From Janthinobacterium lividum (GTDB lineage: Bacteria; Pseudomonadota; Gammaproteobacteria; Burkholderiales; Burkholderiaceae_D), in contig NZ_JAAOLY010000003.1 of NCBI RefSeq assembly GCF_011601275.1, positions 124,001-188,000 of the forward strand: a stretch of DNA of 64,000 bases, given 5' to 3'. Of this stretch, positions 18,442-25,827 are shown one piece after another. Each line of letters begins with the position of its first letter. The first letter of the stretch is position 1. The translations under genes and the position numbers were made by a program. A model generated the notes under the pieces. That model was not told the origin of the DNA and did not search any database. It worked only from the letters and a program-made list of their open reading frames with translations.

Positions 18442-20130
18442 ATGGTCACCAATATGGCCAACGAGAACGACATCAACACCCCCGATTCCAGCGACAACGC
18501 GGACAGCGCAGCAGCGCCAGCGAGCAGCAAGGCGCCGGCCGTGATCGCGCGCGAAGTGCAGCGCCGCCGCACCTTCGGCATCATTTCCCACCCGGATGCG
18601 GGTAAGACCACCCTGACGGAAAAACTGCTGCTGTTCTCGGGCGCGATCCAGATGGCCGGTACCGTCAAGGCCCGTAAATCGGGCCGCCACGCGACGTCGG
18701 ACTGGATGGAGATCGAGAAGCAGCGCGGCATTTCCGTCGCGTCCTCGGTGATGCAGTTCGAATTCCGCGACCACGTCGTCAACCTGCTCGACACCCCGGG
18801 CCACCAGGACTTTTCGGAAGATACCTACCGCGTGCTGACGGCGGTCGACTCGGCGCTGATGGTGATCGATGCGGCCAAGGGCGTGGAAGCGCAGACGATC
18901 AAGCTGCTGGCCGTGTGCCGCATGCGCAATACACCGATCGTCACCTTCATGAACAAGATGGACCGCGAGACGCGCGATCCGCTGGACCTGCTCGACGAAC
19001 TCGAATCGGTGCTGAAGATCCAGTGCGCTCCCGTCACCTGGCCTATCGGCATGGGCAAGAACTTCCGCGGCGTGTACCACCTGCTGAACGACGAGATCAT
19101 GCTGTTCAAGGCCGGTGAGGAGAAGGCCGACGGCGCCTTTGAAATCATCAAGGGCATCGACAACCCGCGCCTGCAAGAGATGTTCCCGCTCGAGATGGAT
19201 CAATTGCGCATGGAAGTGGAACTGGTGCACGGCGCGTCGAACCCGTTCAACCTGGAGGAATTCCTCTCGGGCGTGCAGACGCCCGTGTTCTTCGGTTCGG
19301 CCATCAACAACTTCGGCGTGCGCGAGATTCTGTCCGCGCTGGTCGACTGGGCGCCGGCGCCGCGCGAGCGCGATGCGACCGTGCGTTCGGTGGCGCCGTC
19401 CGAGCAGCCGTTTACCGGTTTCGTCTTCAAGATCCAGGCCAACATGGACCCGGCCCACCGCGACCGCATCGCCTTTTTGCGCGTGTGCTCGGGACGTTTC
19501 GAGCGCGGCATGAAGGTCAAGCACTTGCGCCTGGGGCGCGAGATCAAGGTGTCGAACGTGGTGACCTTCATGGCATCGTCGCGCGAACAGGTGGAAGAGG
19601 CGTACGCGGGCGACATCATCGGCTTGCCGAACCACGGCAACATGCAGATCGGCGACAGTTTTTCCGAAGGCGAGATGCTGACCTTTACGGGTATCCCGTA
19701 TTTTGCGCCGGACTTCTTCCGCTCCGTGCGCATCCGTAATCCGCTGAAGATCAAGCAGTTGCACAAGGGCTTGCAGCAGCTGGGCGAAGAGGGTGCGGTG
19801 CAAGTGTTCAAGCCGGTGCAGGGCGGCGAACTGGTACTGGGCGCCGTCGGCGTGCTGCAGTTCGAAGTGGTGGCCAGCCGTTTGCTCAACGAGTATGGCG
19901 TCGATGCCGTCTTCGAAGGCACCAGCATCAGCAGCGCGCGCTGGGTCAGCTGCGACGACAAGCGCATCCTGCAGGACTTTGAAAACGCGCTGGGCCACAA
20001 CGTGGCCTACGATGCGGCCGGCAACATGGCTTACCTGGCCACGTCGGGCGTCAACCTGCGTTTGACGGAGGAGCGCTGGCCGAAGCTGACGTTCCACGCG
20101 ACGCGCGAGCATTCGGCGAAATTGGCCTGA
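18442..20130 (+). CDS. prfC: Peptide chain release factor 3
   Basis: A 562-residue translational GTPase that removes RF1/RF2 from the ribosome. GTPase motifs: P-loop [19 protein letters not shown]; then EF-Tu-like domain 2 and the RF3 C-terminal domain. An unusual 35-residue Ala/Ser/Asp-rich N-terminal extension precedes [16 protein letters not shown], where E. coli RF3 begins near its start. The ATG at 18442 is preceded by GAGGG; an in-frame ATG at 18454 would trim four residues. Single-gene unit, followed by three REP-like palindromes. Confidence 0.96.
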   Translation: MVTNMANENDINTPDSSDNADSAAAPASSKAPAVIAREVQRRRTFGIISHPDAGKTTLTEKLLLFSGAIQMAGTVKARKSGRHATSDWMEIEKQRGISVASSVMQFEFRDHVVNLLDTPGHQDFSEDTYRVLTAVDSALMVIDAAKGVEAQTIKLLAVCRMRNTPIVTFMNKMDRETRDPLDLLDELESVLKIQCAPVTWPIGMGKNFRGVYHLLNDEIMLFKAGEEKADGAFEIIKGIDNPRLQEMFPLEMDQLRMEVELVHGASNPFNLEEFLSGVQTPVFFGSAINNFGVREILSALVDWAPAPRERDATVRSVAPSEQPFTGFVFKIQANMDPAHRDRIAFLRVCSGRFERGMKVKHLRLGREIKVSNVVTFMASSREQVEEAYAGDIIGLPNHGNMQIGDSFSEGEMLTFTGIPYFAPDFFRSVRIRNPLKIKQLHKGLQQLGEEGAVQVFKPVQGGELVLGAVGVLQFEVVASRLLNEYGVDAVFEGTSISSARWVSCDDKRILQDFENALGHNVAYDAAGNMAYLATSGVNLRLTEERWPKLTFHATREHSAKLA

Positions 20131-20140
20131 TGTGGGTGGT

Positions 20141-20286
20141 GTCGGGTTACGCGCTGCGCGCTAACCCGACCTACGGGGGTATGGGCCGGTGATGTCGGAT
20201 TACGCGCTGTGCGCTAATCCGACCTACGCCGACCTACCTGTTCATTGTGTAGGTCGGATTAGCGGCGGCACGCCGCGTAATCCGAC
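20141..20286. repeat. Three REP-like palindromes
   Basis: Three copies of one palindromic unit: 20141-20174 and 20194-20227 read GTCGGRTTACGC...GCTAAYCCGACCTAC, and 20249-20286 is the same unit inverted, with a longer GC loop. They lie between prfC and the convergent GGDEF-EAL gene. The same unit occurs twice at 54265-54364. They resemble REP/BIME elements moved by RAYT transposases; no RAYT gene is in the window. Confidence 0.88.
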
Positions 20287-20304
20287 ACCATCGTTGGCAG
20301 TCAC

Positions 20305-22197
20305 TCAAGCCGGCAAAATCGTGCGCGTGCTCCAGTCGCGCCGCTCCAGCAGCAATGCCGTCAACTGCGCCGCCGTCATCGGACGCGCGAAGAAAAAGCC
20401 CTGCACGTTGTCGCAGCCCGCTGTCCTCAAAAACTCCACCTGCCGCAAGGTTTCCACACCCTCGGCCACCACTTTCAGATGCAGGCTGTGCGCCATGGCG
20501 ATGATGGCCGTGACGATGGCTTCGCCTTCGCCGGGCAGGTCGTGCACGAAGCTGCGGTCGATTTTCAATTGGTCGATCGGCAGGCGCTTCAGGTAGGACA
20601 TCGAGGAATAGCCGGTGCCGAAATCATCGATCGACAGGTGGATGCCCGTTTCCTGCAGGCGTCGCATCAATTCCACGTTGGCGTGGATATTGTCCATCAG
20701 GACCCCTTCCGTGATTTCCAGCTCCAGCAAACCATGCGGCAGCTGCGTTTCGTGCAGGATGGCGCGGATGTCGTCCATCAGGCCCGGATCGCGCGCCTGG
20801 CAGGCCGACAGGTTGACGGCCACGTGCTCGAGCGAATCGAGCAGGCCCGCCTTGCACCAGAGGGCCGCCTGGCGGCAGGCGCTTTGCAGCACCCAGCGTC
20901 CCAGGTCGACGATGATGCCGCTTTCCTCGGCCACGGGGATGAATTCGGAGGGGCTCAGCTGGCCCATCTCGCGGCAATTCCAGCGGACCAGCGCCTCCAC
21001 GCCGACGATGCGCCCGCTGCGCAAGTCGATCTGCGGCTGGTAGTGCAGATACAGTTCCTCGTTTTGCAGCGCGCGGCGCAGGTTCGCTTCCATACGCAGG
21101 CGGCGCTGGGCGCGCAGTTCCATTTCAGCCTTGAACACGGCGTAGCGGTTCTTGCCCTGGTGCTTGGCGTGGTACATGGCCGTATCGGCATTGCGCGTCA
21201 GGGTGGCCACGTCCTGCGCGTCGAAAGGATACAGGCTCACGCCGATGCTGGCGCTGACATACAGCTGGTGGCCTTCGAGGTCGAACGGCGGGGCCAGCAC
21301 GGCGAGGATCTTGCGCGCCACGCTGGCCATTTCCGAGGCGTCGTCGGCCGGTTCGACGATGACGACGAATTCGTCGCCGCCGATGCGGCAGATGATGTCG
21401 GTGCCGCGCAGGATGGCCACCAGGCGTTCGGCGACGAGCTTGAGCAGCTGGTCGCCGCAGTGGTGGCCCAGCGTATCGTTGACCACCTTGAAGTTGTCCA
21501 GGTCCAGCAGCAGCAGGCCCACGCTGCTGTCCTGGCGGTCGGCGCGCGCCAGTGCGTAGGCCAGGGCGTCGTTGAATTCATGGCGGTTCGGCAGCTGCGT
21601 GACGGAGTCGACGTGGGCCAGGTAGTGCAAATGGTTTTCCGCATGCTGGGCGGCGGTGCGCGTGCGGCGCACCATCAGGAACGTCAGGCCAAACGCGCAC
21701 AGGCAGACGAGCAGGGTGAAGGCGGCAAATTGCGCCAGGCTGGCGTACAGCGGCGTCAGGCTGGCGCGCAGGTACAGCGCGCCGCCGCCGGGCAAGGCCT
21801 TCAATATCGCGGCGCTGCCGTCCAGGTAATCGATGTGCATGCCGTTGCGCGGCGCCGCCGGCACGGCATCGTTGCTGCTGCGCGCGTAGCGGGCAAATGG
21901 CGTGCCATAGGGACTGTAGAGCAGGGCTTGCCGGATATGCGGCGCGGCGGCGAGGGGAGCGAGCAGTTGTTGGGCTGCAAGGCGATTGTCCTGGCGCATG
22001 GCTTGCGCGGCGGCGGGGGCCAGCATGTCGGCCTGGATATACAGGTTGCGCTGCAAGGATGCTTGAAGGGAAAACAATTGGAAGATGATCAGCAACAGGC
22101 TGGCCATGGCCAGCATGGCTGCCGCGGCCAGCAGGTTCAGCCGGGCTATGCGGTCGCCGCGCAATTGCGACGACGGCAGCATCAATGGCGCCATCAT
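20305..22197 (-). CDS. Membrane GGDEF-EAL cyclic-di-GMP enzyme
   Basis: A 630-residue inner-membrane protein: helix 1 (about 20-45), a periplasmic sensor stretch of about 105 residues, helix 2 (about 155-175), a GGDEF domain with an intact RIGGDEF motif and an upstream RGTD inhibitory site five residues before it, then an EAL domain with VGVEALVRW, IDDFGTGYSS and VVAEGVET. Both active sites look intact, so it could make and break cyclic-di-GMP; which wins cannot be told from sequence. AGGAGGA seven bases before the ATG at 22197 fixes the start. Confidence 0.93.
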   Translation of the reverse strand: MMAPLMLPSSQLRGDRIARLNLLAAAAMLAMASLLLIIFQLFSLQASLQRNLYIQADMLAPAAAQAMRQDNRLAAQQLLAPLAAAPHIRQALLYSPYGTPFARYARSSNDAVPAAPRNGMHIDYLDGSAAILKALPGGGALYLRASLTPLYASLAQFAAFTLLVCLCAFGLTFLMVRRTRTAAQHAENHLHYLAHVDSVTQLPNRHEFNDALAYALARADRQDSSVGLLLLDLDNFKVVNDTLGHHCGDQLLKLVAERLVAILRGTDIICRIGGDEFVVIVEPADDASEMASVARKILAVLAPPFDLEGHQLYVSASIGVSLYPFDAQDVATLTRNADTAMYHAKHQGKNRYAVFKAEMELRAQRRLRMEANLRRALQNEELYLHYQPQIDLRSGRIVGVEALVRWNCREMGQLSPSEFIPVAEESGIIVDLGRWVLQSACRQAALWCKAGLLDSLEHVAVNLSACQARDPGLMDDIRAILHETQLPHGLLELEITEGVLMDNIHANVELMRRLQETGIHLSIDDFGTGYSSMSYLKRLPIDQLKIDRSFVHDLPGEGEAIVTAIIAMAHSLHLKVVAEGVETLRQVEFLRTAGCDNVQGFFFARPMTAAQLTALLLERRDWSTRTILPA

Positions 22198-22776
22198 GAC
22201 GCTTCCTCCTGCCGGCCCCGCTTGCCGCCGCCCCGTGTGATCGCGCCTCGCCCTGCCATACTTTACGTTCCAGTCTGATGAAAACCGAAGTGAGCCGGAA
22301 CTCTCAACGTGTTGCTAAGGCCGACATATTGTCATTTTGCAGCGCGAAAGTACAGGGTGCGCGGCAATTTAGTGTCCATGCCGCGCACCGGTGGCGGCAA
22401 GCAAGGCGACAAGACAGGCGGAAAAAGAGGGCGTGTCTTTCTAATAATAATTCATGCTGAATTTTAATCCTTTTTTTGCCCGCCGTTTTTTTTCTCTAAA
22501 AACATGCTGATGGTAAACAAAATACTACCGAGAATAACTTCCATGCTTGCAGTCATCCCGGCACGGATTAACTTTTTTACTGCATCAGCCATTGCAAGCC
22601 ATTGATTTTAATAAATTTTAATGAAGAATGCGAGAACGCTATGGCCTTGCTCCGCGAGTTCGTCCATAATCCGCTGATGATGGACGTTCTGATGCTGTTT
22701 GTTTTGTCTGCCGCGGCCAAGTCAGCAGCCGCCAGTAAAACCGGACGTCGCCCTAATGATCAATAGTGAGGATATC
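22198..22776. other. Long intergenic region with one strong stem-loop
   Basis: A 579-base gap between divergent genes. It contains a perfect 11-bp inverted repeat, GGTGCGCGGCA (22356-22366) with TGCCGCGCACC (22379-22389), and an A/T-rich half (about 22440-22620) with T-runs, unlike the GC-rich neighbours. No open frame here has a ribosome site or family resemblance. It may hold the promoters of both neighbours and possibly a small RNA. Confidence 0.5.
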
Positions 22777-23184
22777 TTGGAAAAAAAACCAAAAATTATT
22801 TTGTCGTCACAAGACCTGGAACGACTGGAAGCGTTGTTGTATGCCTTGGGTAATAACTTATCGCCGGACAAGGCCGCCTTGCTCGACGAGCTGGGCCGCG
22901 CCGAGGTGCTCGAGCCGCAAGAGATTCCCCCGACCGTCGTGACGATGAATTCCACCGTGCGCTTCACGGTGGAAAACAAGGAGGAATTCTGTCTGACGCT
23001 CGTGTATCCGAAGGATGTGGAAGGCCAGGCCGACCGTATTTCCGTGCTGGCGCCCGTCGGCAGCGCGCTGCTGGGCCTGTCCGTTGGCGACAGCATCGCC
23101 TGGCCCATGCCGGGCGGCGTGGTGAAGGTCAAGATCGAGGAAATCGTTTATCAGCCTGAACGGGCCGGCGAATATCACCGATAA
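22777..23184 (+). CDS. rnk: Nucleoside diphosphate kinase regulator (GreA/GreB family)
   Basis: A 135-residue Rnk protein: a short N-terminal helix pair (ILSSQDLERLEALLYAL) and a GreA-like C-terminal FKBP domain with VVTMNSTVRF, TLVYP, LAPVGSALLGLSVGDSI and YQPE. It binds RNA polymerase without cleaving transcripts. I choose the TTG at 22777, five bases after GAGG, because it gives the family length (E. coli 136); the ATG at 22756 is in frame but has no ribosome site. It converges with the ZntB-like gene. Confidence 0.92.
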   Translation: MEKKPKIILSSQDLERLEALLYALGNNLSPDKAALLDELGRAEVLEPQEIPPTVVTMNSTVRFTVENKEEFCLTLVYPKDVEGQADRISVLAPVGSALLGLSVGDSIAWPMPGGVVKVKIEEIVYQPERAGEYHR

Positions 23185-23192
23185 GCAGTGAT

Positions 23193-23216
23193 GGCGAACG
23201 GCGCCTGCCGTTCGCC
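23193..23216. terminator. Hairpin between convergent rnk and transporter gene
   Basis: A perfect 10-bp stem GGCGAACGGC/GCCGTTCGCC with a four-base loop, eight bases after the rnk stop. No T-tract follows on either side, so termination would be inefficient or it only stabilises the mRNA ends. Confidence 0.55.
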
Positions 23217-23238
23217 TGCAAGGCCGTGTTTTCGATAG

Positions 23239-24267
23239 TCAACTATTGCGTTGCACGCGCACCACCAGCCATCCCGCCACGACCGTAAACGTGACGATGA
23301 TGGCGACGATGATCCAGAATCCCTGCGGATGCTGGGCCAGCGGAATACCCCCCACGTTCATGCCCAGCATGCCGGCGATGATATTGATCGGCAAGGCCAG
23401 CACGGTGACGATGGTCAGCACGAACAGGCTGCGGCTGTTTTCCTCGTTGACGCTGGCGGCGATTTCTTCCTGCAGCAGCTTGATGCGTTCCTGTAGCGAA
23501 GACATGTCGCTGAGCACGACGGAAAATTCCTCCGTCGACTGGCGCAGTTCCAGGCTGTCGAGCTCCGACACCCATGCGGGCGGGCGTTGCAGCAGGCGGA
23601 ACAGGGCGGCCGGTTCCGGCGCCAGCAGGCGCTGCAGCCGCACCAGCACGCGCCGCATGGCGCCCAGGTCTTCGCGTTTCGGCACCAGGCGCCCGGCCAG
23701 CAAGTGATCCTCGATATCGTCGACCCGCGCCACGGCGTCGCGCACGATGTTGACCAGCACGTCGGCCTGGTCGCGCAGCAGATGGATCAGCAGCTCCACC
23801 GACGAGCGTATCGGCTCGTGGTTCTTGATGACGGCCTGGCGCAGGCGCTCGATCGACTGCAGCGGCGCGCGGCGCGCCGTAATGACGAGGTTTTGCGCCA
23901 CGCTGGCCCACATGGTGGAAATATCGGAGGCCTCGAACGAGAAATTGTGCACCACATCGTTGACCACGGCGATCAAGGTGTTTTCCGCCTGTTCGATGCG
24001 CGTCGAGCGGGAACCCTGGTGCAGGGTTTCATAGAATTCATCGGCCAGCTGCGTGTGCGCCATTAGCCATTTTTCGCTGGCCGCATGCGACAAATTGAAA
24101 TGCAGCCAGACGAATTCCTGCGCCGGGCGCGCCGCGCCATCGGCCAGCCAGGCCAGCGCCGCCGTCGAGTCGAGCGCCAGCGGCTGCGCCTCGCGGCCAA
24201 ACAGGAAGCCCCAGACCAGGCCCGAGGTGTCCGAGCCGTAGGTAAAACCGGCAGTTTCCATCGCCAT
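23239..24267 (-). CDS. ZntB-like CorA-family divalent metal transporter
   Basis: A 342-residue CorA-superfamily protein: a large cytoplasmic N-terminal domain rich in helices (residues 1-280) and two C-terminal membrane helices. The selectivity motif GMN occurs in GMLGMNVGGIP, and the GMNVGGIP form is that of the ZntB subgroup, which moves zinc (and other divalent ions). Length is typical (E. coli ZntB 327). The ATG at 24267 follows GAGAAAG. Nothing nearby points to the metal. Confidence 0.88.
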   Translation of the reverse strand: MAMETAGFTYGSDTSGLVWGFLFGREAQPLALDSTAALAWLADGAARPAQEFVWLHFNLSHAASEKWLMAHTQLADEFYETLHQGSRSTRIEQAENTLIAVVNDVVHNFSFEASDISTMWASVAQNLVITARRAPLQSIERLRQAVIKNHEPIRSSVELLIHLLRDQADVLVNIVRDAVARVDDIEDHLLAGRLVPKREDLGAMRRVLVRLQRLLAPEPAALFRLLQRPPAWVSELDSLELRQSTEEFSVVLSDMSSLQERIKLLQEEIAASVNEENSRSLFVLTIVTVLALPINIIAGMLGMNVGGIPLAQHPQGFWIIVAIIVTFTVVAGWLVVRVQRNS

Positions 24268-24335
24268 CGTGAATCTTTCTCGCGCAGTGTGATTGATCGT
24301 CGCGCGATTCTAATACACGGATGTGTCGGGAAAAT

Positions 24336-24361
24336 GACAAGGCCACCGCGAACGGTGGCCT
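24336..24361. terminator. Stem-loop after the YXWGXW gene
   Basis: A 10-bp stem CAAGGCCACC/GGTGGCCTTG with a six-base loop, 13 bases beyond the stop of the minus-strand gene. On that strand it is followed by TCATTTT, so weak intrinsic termination is likely. Confidence 0.6.
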
Positions 24362-24374
24362 TGGTGTTCGCTGT

Positions 24375-25073
24375 TTAGTTGCGGTGCGGATTATCGGGGC
24401 GGCGGTCATCGCGGTTCGGAATCCCGTCGCCATCGCGGTCGTGGCGGTTGCCATTGTCGCGGTCATAGCGGTTGGGGATGCCGTCGCGGTCGCGGTCGCC
24501 GTTCGGGCCGCGTGGCGACCAGCGGCCTTGCTCCATCTGCCAGCGGCCGTCGCGCTGGTTCCAGGCGGGCGGCGCATACACGTAGCCGGGGCGTTCGGCG
24601 ATCCATACGCCTGGCGTCCAAGCGTAGCGCTGGCTGCGCCATTCCCAGTGGCCGGGCGCCCACGTGTAGCCATGGCGCGCGCGCGGGATGGCTTCGCGGC
24701 GCGGCGGCGGCGGGGCGATACGGATCTCGTCATAGCGCACGGGCTGCACTTGCGCGGCGACCCAGCCGCCACGATCCAGGCGCCAGCGGTTGTTCTCTTG
24801 TATCCAGGCGGCGCGGCGGTACTGGTTGCCGCCCCGTTCGCGCAGCCATTCGCCGTTGTTCCAGACATGGCGCTGGCCATCCCAGTTCCAGTAGCCGGGC
24901 GCCCAGACATAGCCGGCGCGCGGCGCCGGGGCGCTTTCAAACCGTGGCGGAGGCGGGGCGTCGCCGATGACAATGCTGACGCCGAGCTGATTCTGTGCCA
25001 TCGCTTGCGCAGGCAGGAAGGCCGCGGTGCTGATGGCAAGCATGGCTGCTGCGTAGAGTGTGACGGGTTTCAT
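24375..25073 (-). CDS. Exported YXWGXW-type repeat protein with Asp-rich tail
   Basis: A 232-residue exported protein. A signal peptide (AISTAAFLPAQAMA) is followed by three aromatic repeats of the type YVWAPGYWNWDGQRHVW and YTWAPGHWEWRSQRYAW, the YXWGXW/BcpO-like pattern of proteobacterial envelope proteins. The last 40 residues carry DRDRDGIPNRYDRDN and DGDGIPNRDD, resembling thrombospondin type-3 calcium loops. The start is ATG 25073, with GGAG seven bases upstream; the ATG at 25085 overlaps the ribosome site. Its promoter has the same box and -10 spacing as the glycine-zipper gene at 42327, suggesting a shared envelope response. Confidence 0.82.
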   Translation of the reverse strand: MKPVTLYAAAMLAISTAAFLPAQAMAQNQLGVSIVIGDAPPPPRFESAPAPRAGYVWAPGYWNWDGQRHVWNNGEWLRERGGNQYRRAAWIQENNRWRLDRGGWVAAQVQPVRYDEIRIAPPPPRREAIPRARHGYTWAPGHWEWRSQRYAWTPGVWIAERPGYVYAPPAWNQRDGRWQMEQGRWSPRGPNGDRDRDGIPNRYDRDNGNRHDRDGDGIPNRDDRRPDNPHRN

Positions 25074-25106
25074 GATGTGCTCCATTTCGGTGATTGCGTG
25101 AAATGG

Positions 25107-25158
25107 ACTATAGGCGCTTGCTGGCGGGCAGATCGCCTTTGATTCAACTTATTACAAT
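25107..25158 (-). promoter_or_regulatory. Activator-type promoter, copy 1
   Basis: On the minus strand the box ATTGTAATAAGTTG (25158-25145) lies exactly 32 bases before a TATAGT -10 (25112-25107), with no -35 consensus between. The same box, spacing and -10 occur upstream of the gene at 42327. The box begins a direct repeat with a ten-base period (TTGTAAT, TTGAATC), as OmpR/PhoB-type regulators bind. Confidence 0.6.
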
Positions 25159-25262
25159 TGACACAATGCTGTGTGTCCGTGTATCCGTGGCGGATACAAA
25201 TGGCGGCCTGGCGCGGCGGTATTCAAGCGGGCGCCAGGCGGCGTGGTGTCAGCATCGGTGGC

Positions 25263-25496
25263 TCACAGGGTGCTGGCGGTGGCGTTGCCCAGCAAGGCTT
25301 GCCGTTCCTCGATCAGCGAGATTTTCTTTTCCTGTTCCGTCATGCGCTTGGCGCTGACCACGACGACGGGAATGGCTTGCGCCACATCGGCCGTCCTGGC
25401 AGCCGATGGCTGCATGAAGCTGACATAGCTGGCACCGCAGGCGATGGCGACGGCGATGGTGAAGATGGCTTCCATGTTTTTCAGGGTTTTCATCAT
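25263..25496 (-). CDS. Small exported or membrane-anchored hypothetical protein
   Basis: A 77-residue protein with an N-terminal hydrophobic segment (about residues 9-28) that could be a signal anchor, then a short polar part, VVVSAKRMTEQEKKISLIEE, likely helical. The sequence AIPVVVVSAKRMT resembles small Oxalobacteraceae proteins of unknown role; that is a recollection. Two ATGs (25496, 25493) follow AAAGGAATA. It lies alone between the YXWGXW gene and the operon at 25.8 kb. Function unknown. Confidence 0.6.
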   Translation of the reverse strand: MMKTLKNMEAIFTIAVAIACGASYVSFMQPSAARTADVAQAIPVVVVSAKRMTEQEKKISLIEERQALLGNATASTL

Positions 25497-25827
25497 TATT
25501 CCTTTCGGGGGTGGCGGGTGGGTATGTCTGCACTGTAGCCAGACGCGCGCTGGTGCGCCATGCACATGCGACCAGACGTGGTTTTGGCGGGATGGCCTGC
25601 AAAAAAACGGCGCTGGAATGCCGGAGCGCCAGCGCACCGGTCGACCGCTTGAATTGAGGCCTAATTAGGCCTGTATCCGTGCTTATGAATGCACTTGCCG
25701 CATGGCATTATTTGACACTGCACAGTGTTGTGCCCATGCCGTGCGTGGCAGGTGCTGCGCCGACTGTCCTGCTAGAATCGACATGGCAGCCCGATCACGT
25801 GGATAAAAATATCATCAGGAGTCACAC
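25497..25827. other. Intergenic control region with two perfect palindromes
   Basis: A 331-base gap separating divergent units. It holds AGGCCTAATTAGGCCT (25657-25672, a perfect 16-bp palindrome) and ACACTGCACAGTGT (25715-25728, a perfect 14-bp palindrome outside the central two bases), the second overlapping a TTGACA hexamer at 25712-25717. A TAGAAT at 25773-25778 could be a -10 for the next operon. No gene is seen; a possible frame from 25679 has no ribosome site. Confidence 0.5.

Noticed and set aside
18280-20112. N-terminal extension of the chemoreceptor across prfC
   Set aside because: The open frame merely continues antisense to prfC; a ribosome site and a membrane helix follow the ATG at 18279.
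20141-20286. Possible CRISPR array
   Set aside because: The repeats are palindromes in both orientations with irregular spacing and no cas genes; they fit REP elements.
22278-22460. A 60-residue frame in the rnk upstream gap
   Set aside because: No ribosome site, no recognisable protein pattern, and it runs through the stem-loop.
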